DNA from: Corticimicrobacter sp040137905
GTDB taxonomy: Bacteria > Pseudomonadota > Gammaproteobacteria > Burkholderiales > Burkholderiaceae_B
Assembly: GCF_040137905.1 (NCBI RefSeq)
Contig: NZ_JBEFDG010000043.1
Coordinates: 1-36,638 of the forward strand
Direction of reading: 5' to 3'
DNA: 36,638 nt
This document shows, in pieces, positions 1 through 6,942 of this stretch. The notes beneath the pieces are model-generated. The model had not been told where the DNA came from and searched no databases. It worked only from the letters and a program-made list of their open reading frames with translations. Each line of letters starts with the position of its first letter. Position 1 is the stretch's first letter. A program made the translations under genes and the position numbers.

Positions 1-66
1 GCACTTCCCACAACCACCTGGGCGTTTGCCTCAAGGTCTGGTCTGTCTGAACTGCGAAGGAGCGAG

Positions 67-96
67 ACTATAGCACCACTGTTTCCAACATGTCAA
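67..96 (-). promoter_or_regulatory. Strong sigma-70 promoter reading out of the left edge
   Basis: On the minus strand there is a perfect -35 box TTGACA (91-96), an 18-base spacer and a -10 box TATAGT (67-72), followed by a C/G-rich stretch. Transcription would run leftward past base 1. No open reading frame starts in the remaining 66 bases. A near-consensus core promoter with a GC-rich discriminator is typical of rRNA, tRNA or other stable RNA operons, but the transcribed product lies outside the window, so that identity is inference. Confidence 0.6.
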
Positions 97-124
97 ATAG
101 ATGACAGACTACCGAAGATGCAGT

Positions 125-400
125 TTATTTGCCTTGCCGTTGCCAGCGGCCTTCGACTTCGAGTTGCTTGAGTTCGGTCACCCGCCCCTCGCAGCGAAAC
201 GGCAGGCGATGCCCTGCGGTTTCACCCCAGACCCGGCCCGGCGTACGATTGGTGATATCCAGCCGCTCACCCGTATCGAACGCAACATGGTCAAGGCAAC
301 GCTGGATCGATGAGAAAGTCCTGCCTACATTTTCAGGCGCAGGCTTCAGGTCACAGCCCGACAGGACCAACAACAGAACCATAAAGGCACTTTTTTTCAT
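125..400 (-). CDS. Small lipoprotein of unknown function
   Basis: This 91-residue protein starts at the ATG whose complement is 398-400. It has a short basic N-terminus (MKK), a hydrophobic stretch and a lipobox LSGC with the lipidated cysteine at residue 16. The residue after the cysteine is Asp, which in enterobacteria favours retention in the inner membrane. The mature part has two more cysteines and no family I recognise. A longer reading from base 514 is open, but it would bury the lipobox behind 38 unlikely residues. The gene lies 68 bases downstream of the GlxA-type regulator on the same strand and may share its transcript. No function is assigned. Confidence 0.7.
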   Translation of the reverse strand: MKKSAFMVLLLVLSGCDLKPAPENVGRTFSSIQRCLDHVAFDTGERLDITNRTPGRVWGETAGHRLPFRCEGRVTELKQLEVEGRWQRQGK

Positions 401-468
401 AATGAACAGCTCATGTGCAATCGGTGAATGCGACAAGGCGCTTTGCCTCTCCCCTGCCAATGATAGTA

Positions 469-1431
469 TCACCCCCGATACATCATTCGCCATGCACCGG
501 GAGTCAGTCCGCACATCCGGCTGAAATACAGCCGCATGGACGCCGTGGAACCGAATCCTGCAGCCTCTGCCACCTTTTCCACCGGCATATTGGTTCCCTC
601 CAGCAACTGCTGCGCCCGAGACAGGCGCTCACGCAACAGCCACTGCCCGACCGTCATGCCCGTCAACTGCCGGATCTGCCGGCTCAAGGTACGCCGGCTG
701 ACACAGGCACGCTGCGCCAGACTGTCCAGCGTATGCACCTGCTCCAGATGCCCTCTCACCCAATCGAGCAGGTCGGACAGGCGCAGGCCCTGGCCTGTCG
801 CCGGCAGAGGTTGCTCGATGAACTGCGCCTGCCCTCCCTGGCGAAGCGGTGACACCACCATTCGGCGCGCCACCCAGTTTGCCAATCCACTGCCATGATG
901 CTGTCGCACGATATGCAGGCAACAGTCCAGCCCTGCTGCCGTACCGGCTGACGTCATCAGATTTTCTTCTTCTATATAGAGCACGTCAGGATCAAGTCGC
1001 ACATCCGGATAGCGTGTCGAAAAATCAGCAGCAAACGCCCAGTGCGTCGTGGCGCGACGGCCACCCAACAAGCCAGCCTCTGCCAATACGTACGCCCCCA
1101 GACACAATCCCACCAACAACGCGCCTCGGCGGTTTGCTGCCACCAGGGCATCAAGCAGTCTCTGCGGTGGGCGTTCCGCCGGGTCACGCCAGCTTGGTAC
1201 GACAATGATATCTGCCTCCTCAAGCATAGCCAGTCCGTACCGGGCGACGATGTCGAATCCGGCTGATGTGCGCAACAGGCCAGGCTCGGCAGCACACACC
1301 CGAACGTCATAACGCGACGCCCCCTGCAACTCGTCGCCGAACACCAGACATGGCACCGACAGGTGGAAGGGGCTGATCCTGTCAAAAGCCAGGACGGCCA
1401 CGACAGGTGATGAAAGGGACAGTGCGCTCAC
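469..1431 (-). CDS. GlxA/FtrA-family transcriptional regulator (DJ-1/PfpI + AraC)
   Basis: This is a 320-residue regulator. Residues about 8-180 form a DJ-1/PfpI-like domain with the nucleophile-elbow motif VGLCLGAY (Cys110), and residues about 220-315 form an AraC-type double helix-turn-helix. Family members sense small metabolites, usually nitrogen compounds, and often control adjacent amidohydrolases or catabolic genes. I chose the GTG start at 1431 because AGGAGG (complement 1439-1444) sits 7 bases upstream. An ATG at 1482 in the same frame adds 17 residues but has no comparable ribosome binding site. It is divergent from the isochorismatase-family hydrolase, its likely target. The ligand cannot be told from sequence. 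Confidence 0.88.
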   Translation of the reverse strand: MSALSLSSPVVAVLAFDRISPFHLSVPCLVFGDELQGASRYDVRVCAAEPGLLRTSAGFDIVARYGLAMLEEADIIVVPSWRDPAERPPQRLLDALVAANRRGALLVGLCLGAYVLAEAGLLGGRRATTHWAFAADFSTRYPDVRLDPDVLYIEEENLMTSAGTAAGLDCCLHIVRQHHGSGLANWVARRMVVSPLRQGGQAQFIEQPLPATGQGLRLSDLLDWVRGHLEQVHTLDSLAQRACVSRRTLSRQIRQLTGMTVGQWLLRERLSRAQQLLEGTNMPVEKVAEAAGFGSTASMRLYFSRMCGLTPGAWRMMYRG

Positions 1432-1438
1432 GCAGGTG

Positions 1439-1444
1439 CCTCCT
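1439..1444 (-). promoter_or_regulatory. Shine-Dalgarno deciding a GTG start
   Basis: AGGAGG on the minus strand lies 7 bases upstream of the GTG at 1431. It overlaps a small inverted repeat CCTG-CAATA-CAGG (1442-1454), so folding of the leader could mask it. A possible -10 (TAAAAT, complement of 1463-1468) lies just upstream, with no good -35. Confidence 0.6.
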
Positions 1445-1552
1445 GCAATACAGGTTGGCCCGATTTTAGCGTCAGGCGGCAATCAGGCCACTCGTCACGT
1501 TTCCTGGCTGATCAGACAATATCCCATCCTCCACCAACCACAGGAGTTCGAC

Positions 1553-2083
1553 ATGACCGATCCACGTCACGCCCTCATCGTCATCGACCTGCAAAATGAC
1601 TACTTCCCGGAAGGGAGATTTCCGCTCTGGAACACATTGCCCGTACTGGACAAGACGATCGACGCGATCAAGCTGGCCTCTTCTCGCAATATTCCCGTTA
1701 TTCTTGTTCAGCACATTGCGCCAAGCCAGAGCCCATTTTTCAGCGAAGGAACCACGGGTGCCGATCTGCATCCCAGGTTGCTGGCAGCCGCACCCAAGGC
1801 ACCAGTCGTTATCAAGACGCAGGCCGACAGTTTCCTGGGGACGTCCCTGACCGAGACACTCGAGGTATTGAAGGTGGATTCGCTGCTGATCTGCGGCATG
1901 ATGACGCACAACTGCGTCACTCATACCGCGCTTTCAAAAGCAGCCGAGAAATATCAGTTGGCGATCCTGCAGGACTGCTGCGCCACAGTCAGCGAAATAC
2001 TGCATGTGATTGCACTCAAGGCCATCGAACCGCGCATCCCGTTACTGTCCAGCGAGCAGGCGCTGGGCACCGCATCACGCTAG
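1553..2083 (+). CDS. Isochorismatase-family cysteine hydrolase
   Basis: This 176-residue cytosolic hydrolase has the family fold and catalytic triad: Asp12 in VIDLQNDYF, Lys88 in VVIKTQADSF, and Cys121 in CGMMTHNCV with the typical cis-peptide turn before it. The start is the ATG at 1553, preceded by AGGAG at 1542-1546. Members hydrolyse C-N bonds in small amides (nicotinamide, N-carbamoyl compounds, ureido compounds) or the vinyl ether of isochorismate; the exact substrate is not visible here. The gene is divergent from the GlxA-type regulator across a 121-base spacer, a common pairing that suggests local control of an amide-catabolic step. Confidence 0.85.
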   Translation: MTDPRHALIVIDLQNDYFPEGRFPLWNTLPVLDKTIDAIKLASSRNIPVILVQHIAPSQSPFFSEGTTGADLHPRLLAAAPKAPVVIKTQADSFLGTSLTETLEVLKVDSLLICGMMTHNCVTHTALSKAAEKYQLAILQDCCATVSEILHVIALKAIEPRIPLLSSEQALGTASR

Positions 2084-2118
2084 AGAAACCCGCCCCCATT
2101 GCTGCGGACAGGCTTGCC

Positions 2119-2136
2119 GGCACGCATCAGCGTGCC
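2119..2136. repeat. Perfect 7-bp hairpin between converging genes
   Basis: GGCACGC-ATCA-GCGTGCC is a perfect inverted repeat with a four-base loop. It lies 35 bases past the hydrolase stop and overlaps the stop codon of the converging small gene. It has no T-run, so it could be a weak terminator or a 3'-end stabiliser; this is uncertain. Confidence 0.4.
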
Positions 2137-2525
2137 AGTTGCGTTGCCCAATGTCGCCAGCTTTCGGCTGCCTGCTGACACCATTCACTTTCACCCAACT
2201 CGCTTTCAGCCAATCGAACCGGAGGCCTCGTCCCATCCAGCACATAGCCCTTGCTGCCATAAGCCTCGGCCGCGTCCCCACCGCTTTTGTCTGGCGACAT
2301 GGATTCGACCATGGGCAACAGCTTGCGGGCATCCTCGACGCTGCCGGACTGGATATAGCCCTGGCGCTGACAGTAATCGGCCAGGCCATTCATATTGCGT
2401 GCGATCTCATAGGCCTCATTGGCAAAGGCACCCTGGGCCTGTGGTGGTGCACTTTGCGACGATGCTGTCGTCGTTGCAACAGAGAGGCTCGCCATCGCGA
2501 AAGCCATGAGTGTTTTGAGTGTCAT
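2127..2525 (-). CDS. Small exported protein of unknown function
   Basis: This 132-residue protein starts at the ATG at 2525, with AGGA 8 bases upstream. A hydrophobic N-terminal segment of about 20 residues (LKTLMAFAMASLSVATTTAS) looks like a cleavable Sec signal. The mature part has two cysteines (in YCQRQGY and EWCQQA) that could form a disulfide, and a Trp-rich C-terminus. I do not recognise the family. It converges with the hydrolase gene and lies downstream of the tRNA-Ser terminator. A reading frame extending to 2570 exists, but it would run into that terminator. Confidence 0.65.
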   Translation of the reverse strand: MTLKTLMAFAMASLSVATTTASSQSAPPQAQGAFANEAYEIARNMNGLADYCQRQGYIQSGSVEDARKLLPMVESMSPDKSGGDAAEAYGSKGYVLDGTRPPVRLAESELGESEWCQQAAESWRHWATQLAR

Positions 2526-2568
2526 GAAATCATCCTGCTGAAATGGCTGAGTGGGTATGATGCCAAAC

Positions 2569-2602
2569 AAAAAACCCGCAGAGGCAAGCTCGTGCGGGTT
2601 TT
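2569..2602 (-). terminator. Rho-independent terminator of tRNA-Ser
   Basis: On the minus strand a 10-bp perfect stem (AAAACCCGCA at 2571-2580 pairing with TGCGGGTTTT at 2593-2602) with a 12-base loop runs into six T residues (complement of 2569-2574). It lies 27 bases past the tRNA 3' end. A second tiny perfect repeat TCCCTGA-A-TCAGGGA (2608-2622) sits between it and the tRNA. Confidence 0.85.
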
Positions 2603-2629
2603 CAGTATCCCTGAATCAGGGAAAAAACT

Positions 2630-2722
2630 TGGCGGAGACGGAGGGATTCGAACCCTCGATACGGGTATAAGCCGTATGCTCCCTTAGCAGGGGAGTACCT
2701 TCAACCACTCGGCCACGTCTCC
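2630..2722 (-). tRNA. tRNA-Ser (anticodon GCU)
   Basis: The 93-nt gene includes an encoded CCA (complement of 2630-2632). The acceptor arms GGAGACG and CGTCTCC pair perfectly, the D-loop reads GCCGAGTGGTTGAAGG, the anticodon loop CTGCTAA gives GCU, the long variable arm is typical of serine tRNAs, and the T-loop contains GGTTCGAATCC. It decodes AGC/AGU serine codons. It has its own -10 box just upstream and a terminator downstream. Confidence 0.97.
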
Positions 2723-2735
2723 AAGTTAGTTGATA

Positions 2736-2741
2736 ATTATA
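2736..2741 (-). promoter_or_regulatory. -10 box of tRNA-Ser
   Basis: A perfect TATAAT on the minus strand lies 13 bases upstream of the mature tRNA 5' end, within the 25-base gap after lysC. The matching -35 would fall inside the last codons of lysC and is poor (TGCAAC at a 16-base spacing). The tRNA is therefore probably transcribed separately from lysC. Confidence 0.55.
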
Positions 2742-2747
2742 GCACGA

Positions 2748-4016
2748 TTATTCTGCAGTTGCAGGAGTGTCACCCAGATCGAAAGCCTTGTGCAGGGCAC
2801 GCACGGCCAGTTCCATGTATTTGTCCTCGATCACGACCGAAGTCTTGATTTCGCTGGTGCTGATCATCTGGATATTGATGCCTTCGTCGGACAGGGTGCG
2901 GAACATCTTGCTGGCCACCCCCACGTGCGAGCGCATGCCGATACCGACGATCGAGACCTTGCAGACCTTTTCGTTGCCGATCACTTCGCGGGCTCCGACC
3001 TTGGGCAGCACTTCGCGATTCAGCACGTCCAGCGCGCGCTGGAACTCATTGCTCTGCACCGTGAAAGAGAAATCGGTGGTGCCTTCGATCGACTGGTTCT
3101 GGACGATCATGTCGATATCGATATTGGCATCGGCCACCGGCCCGAGGATCGAGTAGGCAATACCAGGCTTGTCGGGCACGGCGACCAGGGTGATTTTGGC
3201 TTCGTCGCGGCTGAATGCAATGCCGGAAACAACTGCGGATTCCATTTTTTCGTCTTCCTCGAAAGTGATGAGCGTACCCGATTTCATTTCTTCGGGCAGA
3301 CTGATTTCTGGGTCGGTGAGCGATGACAGCACCCGGACCGGGATATGGTACTTGCCGGCAAACTCGACAGAGCGGATCTGCAGCACCTTGGAGCCGAGCG
3401 AGGCCATCTCGAGCATTTCCTCGAACGACAGCACATTCAGCCGACGGGCTTCGGGAACCACGCGGGGATCGGTGGTGTACACGCCGTCGACATCGGTGTA
3501 GATCAGGCACTCGTCAGCCTTGATCGCGGTCGCAACGGCAACTGCCGACGTATCCGAACCGCCACGCCCCAGTGTGGTGATGTTGCCATCGTCATCCACG
3601 CCCTGGAAACCCGTGACCACGACCACGCGACCTGCATTCAGGTCTGCCATGATGCGCTCGCTGTCGATACCGGTAATGCGGGCCTTGGTATAGGCCTTGT
3701 CCGTATGCACGGCCACCTGCCAGCCAGCATAGCTGCGTGCCTGCACGCCCTCGGCCTGCAGGGCCAGCGCCAGCAGGCCGCTGCTGATCTGCTCGCCGGA
3801 AGAGGCAATCATGTCGAGTTCGCGGCGGTCTGCACCGCTGCCAGCGATCTCGCGGGCCAGGCCCAGCAGACGATTGGTTTCACCCGCCATGGCGGAGGGC
3901 ACGACCACGACCTGATGGCCAGCGGCGTGCCACTTGGCTACACGGCGCGCAACATTCCTGATGCGCTCGACGGAACCCATCGACGTGCCGCCATACTTAT
4001 GGACATAAATAGACAT
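2748..4016 (-). CDS. lysC: Aspartate kinase
   Basis: Aspartokinase phosphorylates L-aspartate with ATP, the first step to lysine, threonine, methionine and diaminopimelate. The 422-residue protein opens with the family signature HKYGGTSMGS (residues 6-15), followed by the amino-acid kinase domain with TTLGRGGSDTSA. The C-terminal third (about 265-415) holds two ACT domains, seen in AKITLVAVPDKPGIAY and VCKVSIVGIGMRSHVG, where end-product inhibitors bind. Length and architecture match the monofunctional enzyme of betaproteobacteria, which is usually inhibited by lysine plus threonine. It is leftward, 55 bases downstream of tilS; a possible -10 (TAGAAT) overlaps the tilS stop. Confidence 0.97.
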   Translation of the reverse strand: MSIYVHKYGGTSMGSVERIRNVARRVAKWHAAGHQVVVVPSAMAGETNRLLGLAREIAGSGADRRELDMIASSGEQISSGLLALALQAEGVQARSYAGWQVAVHTDKAYTKARITGIDSERIMADLNAGRVVVVTGFQGVDDDGNITTLGRGGSDTSAVAVATAIKADECLIYTDVDGVYTTDPRVVPEARRLNVLSFEEMLEMASLGSKVLQIRSVEFAGKYHIPVRVLSSLTDPEISLPEEMKSGTLITFEEDEKMESAVVSGIAFSRDEAKITLVAVPDKPGIAYSILGPVADANIDIDMIVQNQSIEGTTDFSFTVQSNEFQRALDVLNREVLPKVGAREVIGNEKVCKVSIVGIGMRSHVGVASKMFRTLSDEGINIQMISTSEIKTSVVIEDKYMELAVRALHKAFDLGDTPATAE

Positions 4017-4071
4017 TTGAACGCTACCTGAGGTGATCCACCCGGAAAAACAGCGGGCAAAGCGTCATATT

Positions 4072-5274
4072 CTAGCAAGAGCCGGGCGCATTTTCCGTGG
4101 CCGACGCATTTTCTTGATCTGGCGCATGCCGGTCCGCGTCCGGCACCTGGCCTTCTCCCCCCCCCCGGAGCTGAACTCGCATCCGGCGGCGCTCGTCATA
4201 GGATACAGCTTGCCTGGGCTGCAGCAAGACTCGGCTCCTGACGCACCTGATCTCGATATGCTCATGCTCGAGCAGCATCTGGTTATCGTGCGTAACGCGG
4301 CGCAGTTGCCCGAGCCAGGCCTGCAGGCGCGCCTCGGTCGGCAGTTTCACGCCCAGGCGTTGCAGCCAGTGGCGCAATGCCAGCGACTGCCGGGCAGATG
4401 ACAAGGAGCGCCAGGCCGGCAGTGAAAAGCTCAGCCCATCCTCAGCAGGTGCCAATGCCTGCCAGTCCTGTTCCGCCACTTCGGCAAGGATTTCGCCCGT
4501 TTCGGCAGCCTGGCGGGCATGTCGCCCCAGCACCGTACGCCAGGCCGGCCAACGCTGCTCGAGTACGGGCACCAGCAGCGTGCGCACCGCTGCACGGGTG
4601 TAATCGGCATCCTGATTGGTCGGGTCCTGTACCGGCTCCCAGCCACATGCGGCCGCATAGCGCGCCGACACATCGAGTATGTGCTGGCGAGGCACATCCA
4701 GCCAGGGGCGCAGGTATGTCACACCATCGCGCACGACATGCCCGGCCATCGCCGCCATGCCTTCCGGCCCGGTACCGCGCAGCAGGCGCAGCAGGACAGT
4801 TTCGGCCTGATCATCCTGATGATGTGCCAGCAGAATGGCACCGACACCATGACTTCGGGCCAATTGCGCAAGCCCCTCATAGCGCGCCTGCCTGGCCGCA
4901 CCTTCGATACCTTTGCCGCTGTCGCGGGGGACCACCACGTGCAACATGTGGAACGGCAGCCCCAGTTGGCTGGCAAGCTGAGCCGCATGAGCAGCCCACG
5001 CGTCCGCCTCGTTCAGCAAGCCGTGGTGAATATGAAAGCAAGAGAGCTCGATGCCCAGGCTTCGGGCGGCAGACACGGCATGCAAGGCCAGCATGGCAGA
5101 GTCCGCCCCGCCACTGAGCGCCACGGCGTGACGGACGGAGGGCTGACGCTGCAAACACTGCCGGATCGAACGCAGCAGCGCAGGATCCGCGATGCCGGCA
5201 TGGATAGGCACCGCAGCCTTGTGCGGCGCAGCCGGCAGGCCTGTATCAGGCCTTGACTTCCTGGAACTTTCCAT
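4072..5274 (-). CDS. tilS: tRNA(Ile)-lysidine synthase
   Basis: TilS ligates lysine to C34 of the tRNA-Ile with anticodon CAU, so that it reads AUA. The 400-residue protein has the PP-loop SGGADS (residues 54-59), the HIHHGL segment, and LAHHQDDQAETVLLRLLRG of the N-type ATP pyrophosphatase fold, followed by the TilS substrate-binding region. The ATG at 5274 lies inside the end of accA (29-base overlap), which implies translational coupling; a GTG at 5211 is an alternative start. Near the 3' end the coding strand has ten consecutive G residues (complement of 4157-4166). The 28 or so residues after it are acidic and unlike the rest, so a frameshift there, genuine or from sequencing, is possible. 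Confidence 0.93.
   Translation of the reverse strand: MESSRKSRPDTGLPAAPHKAAVPIHAGIADPALLRSIRQCLQRQPSVRHAVALSGGADSAMLALHAVSAARSLGIELSCFHIHHGLLNEADAWAAHAAQLASQLGLPFHMLHVVVPRDSGKGIEGAARQARYEGLAQLARSHGVGAILLAHHQDDQAETVLLRLLRGTGPEGMAAMAGHVVRDGVTYLRPWLDVPRQHILDVSARYAAACGWEPVQDPTNQDADYTRAAVRTLLVPVLEQRWPAWRTVLGRHARQAAETGEILAEVAEQDWQALAPAEDGLSFSLPAWRSLSSARQSLALRHWLQRLGVKLPTEARLQAWLGQLRRVTHDNQMLLEHEHIEIRCVRSRVLLQPRQAVSYDERRRMRVQLRGGGEGQVPDADRHAPDQENASATENAPGSC
4157..4166. repeat. Ten-base homopolymer inside tilS
   Basis: A run of ten C on the plus strand (ten G in the tilS mRNA) lies about 85 bases before the tilS stop. With ten G the tail is acidic and ends at 4072. With nine G the frame shifts to a tail of similar length that is very rich in Lys/Arg and ends at a TGA at 4065. 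Runs of this length are prone to slippage and to base-calling error. Confidence 0.9.
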
Positions 5275-6211
5275 AAGACATCAGGCGCTCCACGCGATGA
5301 TCGACCAGTTCCTTGGCGCTCATGCCCTGCAACTGGCGCAGGGAGTCGACCAGTGCGCGCTTGAGCAGGCGGGCCATGACGCTGGGATCGCGATGGGCAC
5401 CGCCCACCGGCTCGTTGACAACACGATCGACCAGGCCAAGCTCCTTGAGACGCGAAGCCGTGATGGCCAGCGCGGCAGCCGCGTCAGGTGCCTTGTCGGC
5501 GCTGCGCCACAGGATGGAGGCGCAGCCTTCGGGGGAAATGACCGAATAGGTGGAATACTGAAGCATCAACACCGCATTGGCGACGGCAATCGCCAGCGCG
5601 CCACCCGAGCCACCCTCGCCGATGATGGTGGAGATGATCGGCACCTTGAGCTCGGCCATGGCATAGAGATTGTGGCCAATCGCTTCCGATTGGCCGCGCT
5701 CCTCGGCACCGATGCCGGGATACGCTCCAGGCGTGTCGACGAAAGTGAACACCGGGATCTGGAATTTTTCGGCCAGGCGCATCAGACGCAATGCCTTGCG
5801 ATAGCCCTCAGGCCGGGGCATGCCGAAATTGCGCAGTGCGCGTTCACGCGTGTCGCGCCCCTTCTGGTGACCGATCACCATGCAGGAAGCGCCATTGAAA
5901 CGTGCCAGCCCACCCACGATGGAGGGATCATCGGCATACATGCGATCACCGTGCAGTTCATGGAAATCGGTGAAGATTTCGCGCACGTAGTCAAGTGTAT
6001 AGGGCCGCTGGGGATGGCGTGCCACCAGCGCCGTCTGCCAGGGCGTCAGCTTGCCGTAGATTTCCTGGGCCAGCTTCTGGCTTTTCTGCTGGAGGCGGTT
6101 GATCTCGTCCGAAATGTCGACGGCCGAGTCGGCCTGCACAAATCGCAACTGCTCGATCTTGGCTTCAAGCTCGGCCAGAGGCTGTTCGAATTCTAGAAAG
6201 GTATTACGCAT
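5246..6211 (-). CDS. accA: Acetyl-CoA carboxylase carboxyltransferase subunit alpha
   Basis: AccA pairs with AccD to move the carboxyl group from biotin on AccB to acetyl-CoA, making malonyl-CoA for fatty acid synthesis. The 321-residue length is standard. The N-terminus (TFLEFEQPLAELEAKIEQLR) is the usual helical segment, and later come the carboxyltransferase landmarks HGDRMYADD, FGMPRPEGYRKALRLM, FVDTPGAYPGIGAEERGQ and IGEGGSGGALAIAVAN. It is leftward, 46 bases downstream of the DNA glycosylase gene, and its end overlaps tilS. Confidence 0.97.
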   Translation of the reverse strand: MRNTFLEFEQPLAELEAKIEQLRFVQADSAVDISDEINRLQQKSQKLAQEIYGKLTPWQTALVARHPQRPYTLDYVREIFTDFHELHGDRMYADDPSIVGGLARFNGASCMVIGHQKGRDTRERALRNFGMPRPEGYRKALRLMRLAEKFQIPVFTFVDTPGAYPGIGAEERGQSEAIGHNLYAMAELKVPIISTIIGEGGSGGALAIAVANAVLMLQYSTYSVISPEGCASILWRSADKAPDAAAALAITASRLKELGLVDRVVNEPVGGAHRDPSVMARLLKRALVDSLRQLQGMSAKELVDHRVERLMSYGKFQEVKA

Positions 6212-6257
6212 GTAATGTCGTATTCCGATGATAATGACTGGCGGCGTCCGAAAAGCG

Positions 6258-6923
6258 CTACTTTACGGCAACCGCGTCCAGACTGCACCACAAATACCAT
6301 GTGGCGACCGTGCGCCACGGCTGCCAGGCCTGCGCAACTTCGCGGGCCTCGAAGCGGGAAACCGGTTCGCCGCTGAAGTAATGATGCGAGATTGCCCGAA
6401 TCAGGCCGGCATCATCGAGCGGCAGCACATCCGGTCGTTGCAGGTTGAAAATCAGGAACATCTCGGCAGTCCAGCGGCCGATGCCGCGAATCGCGGTCAG
6501 TTCCTCCACCACGGCCTCGTTGTCCATGCCGGCCCAGTCCTCGGGGTGGACTCGCCCTTCATGAAAGTGCAGGGCCAGATCAACGATGTACTCGGCCTTG
6601 CGCTTGGGCAATCCGGCCACACGCAACAGTTCCGGATCGAGTGCGAGGACCGTTTCAGGTGAAAAGGGCGCAGGACAGGCTGCCTGCAGTTTCTGCCAGA
6701 TGGACTCAGCCGTGCGTGTCGCGATCTGCTGGCCGATGACCGAACGCGTCAGGGTCACGAAAGGCTCGCCGCGCAATCGCAGCCAGGTGGCCGGATAGCT
6801 GGGAATCAGTCGCTTGAGGATGCGGTCGCGCTTGAGCAGATGCGCCACGGCCTCGTCCCAGTAGCCTGGCTTGGGCGAATCGGACGGCGCAGGGGCTGCA
6901 GATGCAGTAATGGTCGTACTCAT
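6258..6923 (-). CDS. DNA-3-methyladenine glycosylase II (AlkA/HhH-GPD family)
   Basis: This base-excision enzyme removes alkylated purines from DNA. The 221-residue protein is an HhH-GPD glycosylase without the N-terminal TBP-like domain of E. coli AlkA. The helix-hairpin-helix is ELTAIRGIGRWTAEM (residues 141-155), and the catalytic Asp lies in LPLDDAGL, with Asp171 aligning to AlkA Asp238. No iron-sulfur cysteine cluster follows, so it is not an endonuclease III. The first 20 residues are Ala/Ser/Pro-rich and probably disordered. It lies 19 bases downstream of cysS and is probably co-transcribed with it and with accA. Confidence 0.9.
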   Translation of the reverse strand: MSTTITASAAPAPSDSPKPGYWDEAVAHLLKRDRILKRLIPSYPATWLRLRGEPFVTLTRSVIGQQIATRTAESIWQKLQAACPAPFSPETVLALDPELLRVAGLPKRKAEYIVDLALHFHEGRVHPEDWAGMDNEAVVEELTAIRGIGRWTAEMFLIFNLQRPDVLPLDDAGLIRAISHHYFSGEPVSRFEAREVAQAWQPWRTVATWYLWCSLDAVAVK

Positions 6924-6942
6924 GTATATATCTCGTCCCCGC

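Noticed and set aside
2630..2722. tRNA-Ser as an integration site for a mobile element
   Set aside because: No integrase and no repeated copy of the tRNA 3' end were found nearby.
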